Part shown: positions 1 to 10,808 of the stretch, one piece after another
How positions within the stretch are numbered: the first letter of the stretch is position 1
Layout of the letters: the number at the start of each line of letters is the position of its first letter
Source: Plenodomus lindquistii
Lineage: Eukaryota; Ascomycota; Dothideomycetes; Pleosporales; Leptosphaeriaceae
Direction of reading: 5' to 3'
Length of the DNA: 64,000 bases
NCBI GenBank assembly: GCA_025504975.1
Contig: JANUWI010000011.1
Location: forward strand, 930,001 to 994,000
Notes under the pieces: model-generated
What the model was told of the DNA's origin: nothing
The model's input: the letters and a program-made list of their open reading frames with translations, nothing else
Databases searched by the model: none
Made by a program: the position numbers and the translations under genes

Positions 1-560
1 ATCAATTCAACAGCACAGCGAATGCCGCGGTGAGCATCGCAAAGGATGAGCGCGGACGCTGCTTCAAGACGATTGTTGCTGCCCGGTGGATCCCGCCTCA
101 TACGACAGAGCGTCCCATTGTCGGTCACCTTGGCGGCAATGTTTACGTTGCAGCGCCATTCTATTGCGACTACGGCTACAACCTGTCCATTGCCGAGAAT
201 GTTGTGATTGGAGCGAATTGCGAACTTCACGACTCTGGCAGAATCGCCATCGGCATGAATACCAAGATCGGTAACCGTGTAATCATCACAACCCTGAAAA
301 CTCCAACAGACATCAACGCCCTTAAAGGCAGTAATGGTACCGAAGTCGCGCAAGAAGTCTTTATCGGTAAGAATGTATATATTGGTGACGGCTGCATCAT
401 CGAGGCCGGTGTTAGGATCGGCGACAACGCTATTGTGCGTGCTGGGTCTGTCGTTGTCCGAGTAAGTTGTCCCATTCATCATAAAGGAACCCATCGATCT
501 AACGTGATGCAGGACCTTCCTCGAGATTGTGTCGCACATGGTAATCCTGCCTTTGGCTGA
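1..560 (+). CDS. Hexapeptide-repeat O-acetyltransferase (maltose/galactoside acetyltransferase type), 5' partial
   Basis: Exons <1-461 and 513-560; the 51-nt intron starts GTAAGT and ends GCAG and keeps phase 0. The reading frame is already open at base 3, so the start codon lies before the window. The protein shows left-handed beta-helix hexapeptide repeats: a segment with APFYCDYGYNLSI, then IGANCELHD, IAIGMNTKIGN, IGKNVYIGDGCIIEAGVRIGDNAIVRAGSVV, ending HGNPAFG. This order is typical of the maltose O-acetyltransferase class, which transfers acetyl from acetyl-CoA to a sugar hydroxyl in the cytosol. The catalytic-type His/Asn region is partly replaced by a TTLKTPTD stretch, so the substrate may differ. 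Fungal members are sometimes fused behind other domains, which cannot be judged here. Confidence 0.85.
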   Translation, partial: QFNSTANAAVSIAKDERGRCFKTIVAARWIPPHTTERPIVGHLGGNVYVAAPFYCDYGYNLSIAENVVIGANCELHDSGRIAIGMNTKIGNRVIITTLKTPTDINALKGSNGTEVAQEVFIGKNVYIGDGCIIEAGVRIGDNAIVRAGSVVVRVSCPIHHKGTHRSNVMQDLPRDCVAHGNPAFG

Positions 561-1156
561 GTGGCAGGTTACCTATCTGATGCCTCCATCGACCTTTGTG
601 TCGATTTCTGTGTTGTGAGAACCAGGGCTTCTGAGCTCAAATGTAGATGGGAACCGCATGTGCTATATATTTGGTGTGCAGGACTTTGCTGCCTCACACA
701 TGCGCTCCACTGAGTGGTTGCGCGGAGTTGTCATGGCGTTTTCATGTTTTTTTTTTGGTGGTATACCCTGAACGTACGACCAGTGTTTCTGGCATGGATT
801 GGATTTCTTGAGGGTCTCCTGAATGATGGGAGGTATCTGATGTACATATGACATCTCGGTAAATTATGCATGCTGGACAATGCTCGCTATATGATACAAA
901 ATATAGTCTTGATATACATGCAGAGTTCCGACTGCAAGATTGCATGTTGTCCAACTCTCATGTGGACATCGTCGTCAAAATCAGGTCAGCCTCTATCGAC
1001 GTTGTCTAGTATAGAGCACAAAGATGGTTGTAGTTTAGCGTCCTTTGCACATCCTGGAAGCATATCACGTGCCTTCAATGGCCCGAGCTTCGAAAATCAA
1101 CGGCGAACAACCCATCTCCAATACCCTCCCCATCCCAAGTCCAACAACCCACAAAA
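561..1156. other. Intergenic, no gene seen
   Basis: The 3' flank of the acetyltransferase and the 5' flank of the ribosomal protein gene. It is moderately AT-rich with a poly-T run near 747. No supported reading frame or RNA gene was found. Confidence 0.6.
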
Positions 1157-2266
1157 ATGCCGCCCAAGATACCCCTCCCATGGGGCCAATTACCCCCACC
1201 CTTCCTCCTCCCCTCATCAACGCGCTCCCTCCTCGCGCTCACCACCCGCACTACGCCCAGCCTATCCCACACCACCACCCGCGGCATAAAATCCACCTTC
1301 AAACCCAAACCCAACCGCTTCAACCACCACCCCTCCAAACCCGCCCTAAACGCCTCTTCCACCGCAGCCCTCGCCCGCCGCGCCCACAGCACCCCCCTGC
1401 GCACCGGCCTCCTCGCCAACAAAAAAGGCATGACAGCCATGTACGACCCCGAAACCGGAAAACGCACAGCATGCACAGTCCTTCAACTCGACCGCAACGA
1501 AGTCATTGCGCATAAGCGGCGTGACAAGAATGGGTACTGGGCTGTTCAAATGGGCGCGGGCGAGAAACAGCCAAAGAATGTTACGAAGCCTATGCTGGGC
1601 CATTTTGCGGGCGCGGGCGTCAGTCCGAAGAGGTGGGTTGCTGAATTTAAGGTGCTGGGGGAGGAGGGGCTGGGGGTTAGGGTGGGGGATATGCTGGGTG
1701 CGGGGTGGTTTAGTGTGGGACAGTGGGTGGATGTTAAGGCTATTTCACGGGGGATGGGGTTCGAGGGTGTAAGTTTGCGGTATTGAGTGGTGGAAGGGGC
1801 ATAATGCTGATGTGATGATAGGGTATGAAACGGCATGGGTTTGGCGGACAGCCTGCGTCTCATGGCCAGTCGCTCATGCATCGTGGAATGGGTTCGGCGG
1901 GTGGTTCGCAGGGCTCCGGTTCCCGCGTGTTGCCTGGCAAGCGGATGGCGGGTAACATGGGTAATGAGAGTGTGACGGTGAAGAATCTCAAGGTTCTGCA
2001 AGTGGATGCGGAGAATGGAATTGTTGTTGTCACAGGTACGTTGGAACTGTACAACCCTAGTACTTTCAGATGACAGATTGAGAACTAGACTAACTATGTA
2101 TGTTGTAGGAGCTGTACCAGGACCCAAAAACCAAATCATTCGCGTAACAGACGCGCTTGGCAAGCCATGGCCAAAGGGGCCAATGACGACCTCTGAACTC
2201 ACGCCCTCGGAGGTATTGGCTACTGCTGCGAGTGCCGAGGTTGCTGCTGCAGTGGCGGCTGCGTAG
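1157..2266 (+). CDS. MRPL3: Mitochondrial large-subunit ribosomal protein uL3m (L3; yeast Mrpl9)
   Basis: Exons 1157-1768, 1822-2035 and 2109-2266; 327 aa. The N-terminus is Ser/Thr/Arg-rich with almost no acidic residues, as expected of a mitochondrial presequence. The L3 core follows: GLLANKKGMTAMYD, then SRGMGFEGGMKRHGFGGQ across intron 1, the HRGMGSAGG and PGKRMAGNMG loop, and GAVPGPKNQIIRVTDA across intron 2. These are the conserved blocks of bacterial/mitochondrial uL3, which binds 23S-type rRNA near the peptidyl transferase centre. Both introns are short (53 and 73 nt) and keep frame exactly at conserved glycines. The C-terminal tail is alanine-rich. Identification is by the L3 signature; assignment to the mitochondrial ribosome rests on the presequence and motif type. 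Confidence 0.93.
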
Positions 2267-2525
2267 TGGACTTGAATAGGGGATAGAACATGCATGTACC
2301 ATATACACATTGTCGGCGTTTCATGGGCAAGATCACGAGTATGCACCGCGACACGCATGTATACAGAGAGAATTGTATAAGACCTGTAAGAGGAAAAGCA
2401 TATACACCAAGGAGAAAGATGTTACCAATTTACCATCGAAGCAATGCTACGGCAAAACGCCAAAACTAGCAAACTGCAATCTGGTCTTGTCAACGCCTGC
2501 CAAATGGACATGGAGTCATCAGTCA

Positions 2526-4253
2526 TCAGTCATCGTAATCCGAGTCGTACTCATCGTCGTAATCATCATGCTCAACAGCAGTATCGCTCATATACTCACT
2601 TCCATACACGACATCACTTCCCCCACCTCTGATCACATCAGACCTTGACCCCTCGCTTCCATAATAATAGTCGCTCCCACTGCCCCTTCTACTCGCAATC
2701 CCGCTATCGGCGCTCACAAATCCACTTCCCCCCCTGAAGCCACCATCCCCGTCGAACTCATCATCGCTGCCAGCCCGCAACGACGCAGTGTCAGAGCCTT
2801 CGTAGCTGTACGGACGATGTACGGGCGGTGTATTCACGAAGCCCGAATGCACCGTTTCAGGATGGCGAGGACTGCGAAGCGAACTCGTACTGCGACGTTG
2901 ACGGATAGCGCGCGTGTATGCGAAACCCGCGTGTGCGGCGTTGAACTCGTGGGCGCGACGAGGAGGCGAGTATGCACGCATGGGTTGGTGGACAGAGGGC
3001 GAGGACGAGAAGTCTGCGTGGCTATTGGTCGTGGCAGCGGTGTAGCTTTGTGAGCGCCGCGAGGCGTACGGCATGGGAGGAGGAGGAGGAGGAGGAGGAG
3101 GGAAGGATGAGAAATCCGAGTCTGGGACTGAAAAGCCGCGCGCACTATGGGTGTAGGATTCGCCGCTTTGGTAGGACATGTCGGACTCGTTTTCGTAGAC
3201 TGGTGGAGGGGCGTGTCGTTGTGGGGGCTCATAGTTGCGAGAAGAGTGTTTCTTGCGTCTTGAAATTTTATCGTAGCTGCGAGTTTCCTTGTGGTTGTCG
3301 CGGGCATGCTGGCTATCCAGATCCCTGTATCTGTCGAGGAGGTCGGTTGCTTCCTGGTAATCGTCTGGGTCCCCAGGTTTCAGGCCATGGCTGCGCATAA
3401 AGGTGTGCTTGTCTCCCCAGCCGTCCTTCACAATGCGGTAGTTTGACTTGTCTTCACAGTCTGGTTCCTGGTGTAACGTCTGAGCTCTATGCGTAGTCCT
3501 CGAGACAAAGCCATCATCAGGCTGACGGTCGCGGAGCTCTGCCTGTTCCCGAGCATATCGGGCATCGAACTCTCTGTACTTGTCTAATAGTTCACCTGCC
3601 TCTTCGTAGCTGCCAGGTTCGCCTGGCTTAATACCATGGCTCTGCATGAATTCGTGCTTGGAACCCCATCCGTCTGTGTAGATGCGATGGTCTGATGGCC
3701 CCTCGTATGGTACACTGCTGTCGGTTGAACGCCTTTCCTGCGTAGGTCTGTTTCTCGAAGAAGATATTGGTTGCGAGAATCCAATGTAGTGATCAGACTC
3801 ATCGTAACTGCTTGGTCTCTCTTCTTGGCGTGAGATGCGTTCTTTCCTCTGTCGGCTATGCTTGGCTTCAGCTCGGGAAGCATCATCAGGCTGCCGGTTT
3901 GAGGTACGCTGCGCTTCTCGAGTCCTATGTTCTGATTTCCTCGTCGTAACAAAGCCCTGATCGTGAGCATGGGGTGAGATCAGATCGTCTTTGGTGTCTA
4001 CAGGGACGTTCATGTAATCTGAATCCGAACCGCCATAGCCTGAATCGCCATGATCGAGCCGAATTTTGTAGGTCGCATGGTCAGGCTGAACGAATATGGC
4101 GATAGGATCGGGTTCTGGCCTGGATGGACGAGTGATGTAGTCAGAAGCGCGAGACGAACGTTCGCGATACCGAGGCCTCGAATCGTAGCGGGCCAGCGCC
4201 CGCTCATCGTTGCGTTGATTCTGACCATGTCTGTAGTCTCCTCGGTGCGACAT
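2526..4253 (-). CDS. Large disordered protein with two GWG-repeat units, unknown function
   Basis: Single-exon frame of 575 aa starting at the ATG at 4253; an in-frame GTG two codons upstream is not a plausible start. The N-terminal half is rich in Arg, Ser, Asp and Tyr. Residues roughly 190-310 contain two copies of a unit of about 50 aa with the pattern YRI-x2-DGWG-x-KH-x-FM-x-SHG-x-KPG-x-P, then an EA-x2-LLD-x-YR segment. A polyproline run follows (encoded by the GGA repeat near 3076-3101 on the plus strand), and the tail is Gly/Ser/Asp/Tyr-rich, ending DYDD. No membrane segment or enzyme motif is visible. I do not recognise the family. The repeat suggests a short helical binding unit in an otherwise unstructured scaffold; that is inference. 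Confidence 0.75.
   Translation of the reverse strand: MSHRGDYRHGQNQRNDERALARYDSRPRYRERSSRASDYITRPSRPEPDPIAIFVQPDHATYKIRLDHGDSGYGGSDSDYMNVPVDTKDDLISPHAHDQGFVTTRKSEHRTREAQRTSNRQPDDASRAEAKHSRQRKERISRQEERPSSYDESDHYIGFSQPISSSRNRPTQERRSTDSSVPYEGPSDHRIYTDGWGSKHEFMQSHGIKPGEPGSYEEAGELLDKYREFDARYAREQAELRDRQPDDGFVSRTTHRAQTLHQEPDCEDKSNYRIVKDGWGDKHTFMRSHGLKPGDPDDYQEATDLLDRYRDLDSQHARDNHKETRSYDKISRRKKHSSRNYEPPQRHAPPPVYENESDMSYQSGESYTHSARGFSVPDSDFSSFPPPPPPPPPMPYASRRSQSYTAATTNSHADFSSSPSVHQPMRAYSPPRRAHEFNAAHAGFAYTRAIRQRRSTSSLRSPRHPETVHSGFVNTPPVHRPYSYEGSDTASLRAGSDDEFDGDGGFRGGSGFVSADSGIASRRGSGSDYYYGSEGSRSDVIRGGGSDVVYGSEYMSDTAVEHDDYDDEYDSDYDD
3076..3101. repeat. (GGA)n trinucleotide repeat inside a coding region
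   Basis: About nine GGA units. Read on the minus strand they encode a polyproline run in the disordered protein, so length changes would stay in frame. Confidence 0.9.
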
Positions 4254-5552
4254 GCTCACTGCAGTTGCCTGCAGCCTTGCCTGGAGGCGATTCGTGCAAC
4301 AATGTTTTTGGGAACAGGGATGAGAGCTTGAGGAAAGGAAATAAAGGTGAGACGCTCAATAGACGTGCTATCCACTGCTCTGACCTGTCCCTTCTGCTAT
4401 GGGAAAGCAGCATGCAAGTCGACGTGGTATGTTGGGGGCTAAGCCGCATGCGGACATCACGCTAGCCAAGTTACACTTGCTCACCGGCGCCTACTTTCTC
4501 GCCTTGCACTTCACCTGACCCCACGCTTCCTACGTACAGCTTCGTGAACCAATCTTAAAAAGCTCCGTAGTCGATCGATTCGGAAGAATTTGATCATGGC
4601 GCACAGCAGTCGATTGCTAGGGTTTGCAGCTCGCCCTGTCGGTAAAGCCACCTTCCTGATCCACCGAATCTGCATCCTTCAACACACCCCCCTCGAGCTG
4701 GCAAACCTCCTGACATCCGGATCATTCGAGGCACCGGAATACAACAATCCTTCTTTGTTTCCCTAGAACGTCAAAAATCGGTTAAGAACGGTTCCATTGA
4801 GACGCGCCCGCGAGAACTGCTGCCACAAGAGTGCTTTCTCTACCTGCCGGCCTATACCGAGGCAACCGAGGCAACCGGCGTGTATTACGGCCAAGGCCTG
4901 ATCAAGCAATCTGCATGTTGTCGACATGGAGTTCTCTCATCTTATATGTGATAAGCTCATGAAACATGACCCTGACCAACATTGAGCAATTCTGGTTGGG
5001 TGGATCTAGCGCCAGCCCTGTCATGTCGACGAAACATCTGGAACACAAACTCCGAACGCCACACTCCTACGAGTAAGGTCCTCCGACGCTACAGCTTCAT
5101 TAAGCTCCACAGTCTACCAAGCTCTTGGTGTGTAACGACTCGAAGGCACATCATCATGCACTGTCGGCAAATTCGCGGGTGCCGGCAGGAGCAGCCTTCT
5201 CAGCGCCCCTGGAGTCCTGGACCACGGCACCCTGTCACACATCGCATTTTAGATATGAGAAGGATTCTGTAGTATGTGCTGCTATCGGTGATGAACGGCG
5301 AGGGATGCGTCGGTGTCCCTTCGAGCTTGGGTTGTTCCGCCAATTAGCCCATGGCGTGTGCATCCAACACCGGTCAGGCATCGTGAGAAAACCGCGGAGA
5401 TATAAAGGTCTAGCTTGCGCCTCTCTGTCTTTAATCTTTACACTTTGTCTTCACATTCATTCAGTCATTCGCTCATCCTTCTACCACATTCCTTAGGACA
5501 AACTGTGTTTGTCAGCCATTCTTTTCAGTCTTTACACTTGAAGTATCCCAAC
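4254..5552. other. Intergenic promoter region of 1.3 kb, no gene seen
   Basis: Divergent upstream region of the disordered protein (minus) and pectin lyase (plus). Several short frames exist, but none has a convincing start, splice pattern or protein motif. A small direct repeat of GAGGCAACC lies near 4858-4876. Confidence 0.55.
5401..5407 (+). promoter_or_regulatory. TATA box of the pectin lyase gene
   Basis: TATAAAG lies 146 nt before the pectin lyase ATG, followed by a CT-rich leader, as is common for strongly regulated secreted fungal enzymes. Confidence 0.6.
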
Positions 5553-6743
5553 ATGAAGTACTCCCTCTTCCTCGCCGTTCTCTCGGCTTTCGCCTCCAGT
5601 GTGAGCGCAGCCGATGCTGTCAAGGGCGCCGCTGAAGGTTTCGCCAAGGGTACGTAAGATCAAGATGTCCCAGAAAGCATAAACTGACACAGTCTAGGTG
5701 TTACTGGAGGTGGCAAGGCCACCCCTGTCTACCCTTCGACAACCGCCCAGCTCATCAGCTACCTCGCGGACGCTTCTCCTCGCGTTATCGTCCTGACCAA
5801 GACCTTTGACTTCACTGGAACCGAGGGCAAGGTCAACTCAGCCGGCTGCTCGCCATGGGGCACCAAATCCACCTGCCAGATTGCCATCAACAAGGATGGA
5901 TGGTGTGACAACTACCAGCCCAACGCACCAAAGGTCAAGAGCATCACCTACGACAAGGCTGGTGTTCTCGGCATGACCATCAAGTCCAACAAGTCTCTCA
6001 TCGGCCAAGGATCAAAGGGTGTGATCAAGGGAAAGGGTGTCCGCATCACAGGTGGAGCGAAGAACATCATCATCCAGAACGTGCGCTTCACAGACATCAA
6101 CCCACAATACGTCTGGGGTGGTGATGCCATCACCGTGGACGGTGGAGACCTGATCTGGGTTGACCATGTGACCACCGACCTCATCGCCCGCCAGCACATT
6201 GTCCTCGGTAACAGCGCCTCCGGCCGCGTCACCATCTCCAACTGCGAGATCAACGGTGCCACCGCTTGGTCCGCCACTTGCGACGGTCACCACTACTGGG
6301 GCATGTACTTCACCGGCTCCAACGACATGGTGACTCTCAAGAACAACTACATCCACCACACCTCCGGCCGCTCCCCCAAGGTTGCCGGCAACACTCTCCT
6401 CCACGCCGTGAACAACTACTTCTACGCCAACTCCCAGCACGCTTTCGAGGGTGACTCCGGCGCCAAGATCCTCGCCGAGGGCAACATCTTCCAGAACGTT
6501 GCGCAGTCCATGCAGTCCGGTCTCGCTGGCAAGTGGTACGCAAACACCAACGCCGCCGCCACCGCCGCATGCAAGTCATACCTTGGCCGCGCCTGCCAAT
6601 TGAACTCGTACGGTACCTCTGGTGCGCTTACGGGCGCGGACACCGGTGTCCTGTCCAACTTCAAGGGCAAGAACATTGCCGCTGCCGCTGCCGCTTCGAC
6701 CACCAAGAACCTGGTCAACACCGCTGGTTACGGAAAGATCTAA
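5553..6743 (+). CDS. Secreted pectin lyase, polysaccharide lyase family 1
   Basis: Exons 5553-5649 and 5698-6743; 380 aa, the normal length for fungal pectin lyases. The first 19 residues form a signal peptide ending SSVSA. The mature protein shows the PL1 parallel beta-helix blocks: VIVLTKTFDFTGTEG, YVWGGDAIT, WVDHVTTDLIARQH, ATCDGHHYWGMY and HTSGRSPKV. The arginine in the last block (about residue 257) aligns with the catalytic Arg. The CAPWG-type segment and the extra cysteines are typical of fungal pectin lyases rather than calcium-dependent pectate lyases. The enzyme cleaves methyl-esterified homogalacturonan by beta-elimination outside the cell. The single intron (48 nt) lies just after the signal region. 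Pectate lyase is the alternative, judged less likely. Confidence 0.92.
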
Positions 6744-7447
6744 ACCATCACAAATTGAGTGGATGGTGGTGGAAAGCGAGCGTAGATGGATGAGACTCTG
6801 ATATAGCCCTTCTTTTCTTTAGGCTAGACATGGATAGAGTGAGCACTGAAAATGTGCGGGATTATTCTTCATTTTGTAAATACATTATCACATCAACCTT
6901 TCTAAACGTAAATACCATTTTTCGCATTCACTTTTTTCAAAATATCAGTACGTATTTCCGTGACCTGGTTTACGAGACCTCACTCTGGTAATTGAATAGA
7001 GGTAGGAAATAGTCCACCTGATACAGTAGGGATCTGTCCTGTCCACTGAGACGTTCGTGCACGATTTCCAAACCTGGCGTACAGGACGTGTCCAGCTCGG
7101 CTTACATGCCTGTCAAAGCTTCAACGAGTCAACGCTCTAGATTTCAACTGAGCTGACATGCTAATTTGTTGTTCATTCAAACCAGGGATATAAGCCGAGT
7201 TGACTACCTTTTATACATTACCTTGACTTTTTGCTGTGTACACATGACTAATCTGATTCTCATACCTACCTACCGCTTTTAACAGTGCGTACCGTACGAG
7301 ACATTTACGCTAGGATATACTTCGATCTTGCTGGGAATTCGCTTGTCATACTATACCGTACATGTACCATACTTATCGTGCTTTGAAATGTCTAGCCCGC
7401 ATGCATGCAACGCACGGCTAGTACAAAGTACACAGGTGCACGACACC

Positions 7448-7469
7448 CACACACACACACACACACACC
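7448..7469. repeat. (CA)n microsatellite
   Basis: About eleven uninterrupted CA units. Confidence 0.95.
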
Positions 7470-7555
7470 TAACCTGCCAAATCGCAGTAAGAACAAACTG
7501 CCGGGGTTTCTCTGCCTACTGCTTTATTACACTATATAGTAGATGGAGTATTTAA

Positions 7556-7561
<6 letters not shown>

Positions 7562-7614
<53 letters not shown>
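7562..7614. repeat. (CT)n microsatellite
   Basis: About 26 uninterrupted TC/CT units, the longest perfect repeat in the window. Confidence 0.97.
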
Positions 7615-7618
<4 letters not shown>

Positions 7619-7948
7619 AAATAATGACAGTAAGCACCATCATCTCCCTCGAATACCAGACAAATACAATGACCACCCACTCTTCGCGCGCCCGCTTGGC
7701 CCGCTCCCCTTCACATTCAAGACTTATCTAACAAACCCGCCCCCGTGCTCCGCCCCGGTATACAACCTTACCCTTCCTTACTCCAGAGAACCTACTACCA
7801 CAATGTTTCCCAGCGATTCAGCCTAGCTAGCGATTTGCAAAAACCCCCCCCCCTCCTGGTCTTTTGTCTCTGATTTCCGTGGTCTAAGGGGATATTAAAA
7901 TAATCAGTTGCTGCGGGAGAGAATCGGAGCTCTCTCTTTCTCTCAGGA

Positions 7949-7984
7949 GGCAAGGCAAGGCAAGGCAAGGCAAGGCAAGGCAAG
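7949..7984. repeat. (GGCAA)n pentanucleotide repeat
   Basis: About seven perfect GGCAA units followed directly by CAAGACAGAC. Confidence 0.95.
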
Positions 7985-8400
7985 ACAGACAAAGTTAAAA
8001 ATAGAAAGACAAGCTGCAAACATGAACCTACAGGCTACAGTACCGGTTTCCCAACCCGCACCCCGGAGGGGAGAGAGAGCACATGACGAGGTCACCCACC
8101 GTCCAGTGGAGTGATTCATTCCGCGTCCCGTCGAACCCAGAGATATCAAGTGGGGCAAAACGGGATAGTCGTGGAAATTGCGTCCGTTGTTGGCAACGAG
8201 AAAGACGACAGCAACACCGAGCGTAGGGCAACGGGCCTTTTATTCATTCATTCATTTCCCGAATGAAAAAAGAAAATCCTTCTTTATAGATATGTAGTAG
8301 TGGGGGGGTTTTTTTTTGTAATTACCTCGCCCTCACTAATCCATCCATGCATTCATCACCGACAAAACAACCCACCCATCGATCCATCTACAATGCAATT

Positions 8401-10108
8401 CTACAATCCAAACTGACTCTCCACCTCCTTCCTCTTCTGCTCCCTCTCCAGATCCTGCCTTAGCTTCTCCACCTCTTCGGTAACGCCCTTTTCGCCCTTT
8501 TTGCGCTGTCGCTCTTCGTACAGCGCGCGGCCCTTCATGATGCGCGTTACGATTTCAGCGGCGTTTACGTTTTGGAACTCGTGGTTTGCGATTTCGCGGT
8601 AGATGGAGAGGGCTTTGGGGACGGCGTAGGGGTCAAAGGCGAGGGGCATGAAGGTGGTTTTGCCGTGGTAGACGGCGGTTGGGGTGGAGTAGGGGAGGGT
8701 GAGGAGGAAGGCTTTGGAGAGGGAGAAGGGGGCGCCGAAGACGGCGGCGTGAATGTACTGGATGGAGGTTGTTAGTTTGGAGGTATTGGAAAAGGTTGGA
8801 GTGGTGGCCAGGATTCACCTTGCACTGCAGGACGCAGAGGCCGCGCTCAAAGGTGTTCATGATGGGGTAGTTTATGCCCTTCCAGTGGTTGATGACCTCA
8901 TCTTCGTGGATGCCTGCGACGAGGAAGAGAGGACCGTAGTCGGCGCCTGTCTTCTGGATGCGGTCTTGGGTTGCTTCTTCGGTGTACCAGCCCGCCTCTC
9001 TGGCAGCATCTTCTTCGGTTCGCGTCACGTGGCGCAGAAACTCGATGTGGCCGGAGGAGAAGAGGTCCCAGCCGCCATCAACGTAGACGACCTTTTGTCC
9101 AGGCTTGACGCCTTTGCCCTCGACCAATTGGTGGAAGGTGCCCTTCTCTTCCTTGACGGGACCCTGAGAGGCAGTCGAGTCTTGGCGTGCGGCGCCTGGC
9201 CTTGATGAAGAAACGGTATTACTAGTAGTCGTCCTCCTGAGCTTGGCGGGTCGGGAAGCATGCCAATACCAGACGTCGCAGCCGGGCGCAAGGCCAGTCT
9301 CGTCAGTGGCGTAGTCTTTGATGCGCTGAAGCATGGCCTGTCCCGTCTCCAGGCGCTCTGCCTCTCCACCTGGGCCCTCGTCGCCAGACAGCCTCTTCTC
9401 GAGTGATTGTATAAAGTGCGACTTGGTGCAGAGCAGCATGCGGCCTACGAGATCGGTGGTGGAGATGCCGGGGGTGCGCTTGACGACCTTGAAACGGCCG
9501 GCGGCCTTGACATAGCGGTAGCAGTCCTTGCCGTCGCTGTCGGAGGTGATGTCATCTCCATGGACGACGTAGTGGCAGCCGTAGTGTGTGATCCAGGGCA
9601 GCGAGGTAACGTAGGGGGCTTTGGGGATGGCCTTGGTCGCCCAGCGACAAGCTTCGACGGCGGTGATGCTGGAGCGTTGTTGTTAGCCGATGTGGTCATG
9701 GGCGAATGTGTTGAAGGGGCAGGCGCACCGCTCATCCAGGCGCATGACGGTTGGACCCTTGTTCTCGAGGATGCTCTCGTCTGAGTGCACGCCGACGAGC
9801 AGCTCATTGCCCAGCTGGCGCGCCTGAAGCATGGCGCCGGCATGGCCTAGGATGTGATGTGAGTAATGCGCGCAGAGAGTTCAGACTGGCGATCGGCGTA
9901 CCGTGGTGGGCAAAGTCGAAGCAGCCGTCGACCCAGATGCGCTGCTGCGACACGGGCACGTCTTCCTGGGGGTCCACCGGCCATCTGCCCTCTGCGGGGA
10001 TCCATTCTCCCTATAGCGCGTGGTCAGAAGGGCAGCTTGATTATGGGCAGGTACCACAAGGCAGGCGGAGAGGGGGGGCCGTACTCTTGCGCTCTGTCGG
10101 CGCTGCAT
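8401..10108 (-). CDS. ECT1: Ethanolamine-phosphate cytidylyltransferase
   Basis: Exons, in gene order: 10108-10085, 10010-9902, 9846-9729, 9668-8819, 8757-8401; 485 aa. This enzyme makes CDP-ethanolamine from CTP and phosphoethanolamine in the Kennedy pathway for phosphatidylethanolamine. Two cytidylyltransferase domains are visible. The first has RIWVDGCFDFAHHGHAGAM with HHGH at about 43-46, then RLDERITAVEACRWATKAIP and the ISTTDLVGRM-type block. A Ser/Thr linker follows, then the second domain with VYVDGGWDLFSSGHIEF (about 280-295) and NVNAAEIVTRI near the end. The C-terminus is a charged helix. The 24-nt first exon is an inference: it gives an in-frame ATG and its 74-nt intron has a CTGAC branch site. 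The other four exons are firm. Confidence 0.92.
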
Positions 10109-10200
10109 GACGTGGGGTGCTGGACTGGGCTGGGGCGGGCAGGAGGCGGGGCAGCTTGCAGAGGGTGCTTTATTCTGTACACGGTCGGGCGAGGGCGAGG

Positions 10201-10226
10201 GGAACTGGGAACTGGGAACTGGGAAC
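10201..10226. repeat. (GGGAACT)n heptanucleotide repeat
   Basis: Three and a half tandem copies of GGGAACT in the ECT1 upstream region. Confidence 0.9.
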
Positions 10227-10477
10227 GGCGAAGAATGGCAATGGTTGGCCCAGGAGAGGTGGCGAGTCGCAGCAGGCTCTCAGGCTACCTCGTCTGGGCA
10301 GCAGGGTGGCTATCACGGTGCAATCAATCACACGTGGGCCGCCATGTGCCTTGGGTTCGCGATGCTGCTCCTGCGCACCCAGGGCGGGCAGAGCGGCCAT
10401 CCCTGCGCACGCCCGCTGAGTGGCCAAGCGGTGGGAGAGGCTCCGCCGGCAGCAAATGTTCCTGCAGCCTGCAGCGG

Positions 10478-10516
10478 GCCCTGCCCTGCCCTGCCCTGCC
10501 CTGCCCTGCCCTGCCC
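10478..10516. repeat. (CCCTG)n pentanucleotide repeat
   Basis: About seven tandem CCCTG units between the two divergent genes. Confidence 0.95.
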
Positions 10517-10808
10517 GGTCCTGTGTTGCGCCTGGGCTGGAGCCGCGAGCTGGCCTCGCTCCGGCGTCAAGTCGCAATGCGCGCGCGCTTGTCGAGTACT
10601 TGTGCGCCCGCCCCGTCTCCTATCATCGTGTGCAGGCTGGGGGCCAACGCGCTGTTTTATTCCCCGTCGCCGTCTCTCAGCAATCCCCTCACTGCTGCGA
10701 AACAAACAAACTCGCAAACAAAGCACCTCCTCCTACCTTAGCGGGCGGCCCGCTGCACAGGGTCTGGATCTGACGCGCCCCTGAGCTCCACACGCCTGGG
10801 AGGCAGCC

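Larger units (their letters stand above)
6744..8400. other. Intergenic, 1.66 kb, microsatellite-rich
   Basis: Holds 3' flanks of two convergent genes. It contains (CA)n, (CT)n, a poly-C run near 7844-7853, a (GGCAA)n pentamer and a (CATT)n run near 8241-8257. No gene is supported; short frames here read through the repeats. Confidence 0.65.
10109..10808. other. Divergent promoter region with GC-rich repeats
   Basis: Lies between the starts of ECT1 (minus) and the fungal protein at 10809 (plus). It contains a (GGGAACT)n heptamer at 10201-10226 and a (CCCTG)n pentamer at 10478-10516. Long open frames cross it in several phases because the sequence is GC-rich; none has protein motifs. Confidence 0.6.

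Noticed and set aside
1045..1515. Frame of 156 aa overlapping the start of the uL3m gene
   Set aside because: Pro/His/Arg-rich out-of-phase reading of the presequence region; the L3 frame explains the sequence.
4594..4767. Short plus-strand frame beginning MAHSSRLLGF
   Set aside because: 57 aa, no conservation signal, no splice partner, inside a long promoter region.
9866..10784. Long overlapping plus-strand frames over the ECT1 start and upstream region
   Set aside because: They arise from GC-rich sequence and the CCCTG repeat, and their protein is low complexity. The opposite strand carries clear ECT1 exons.
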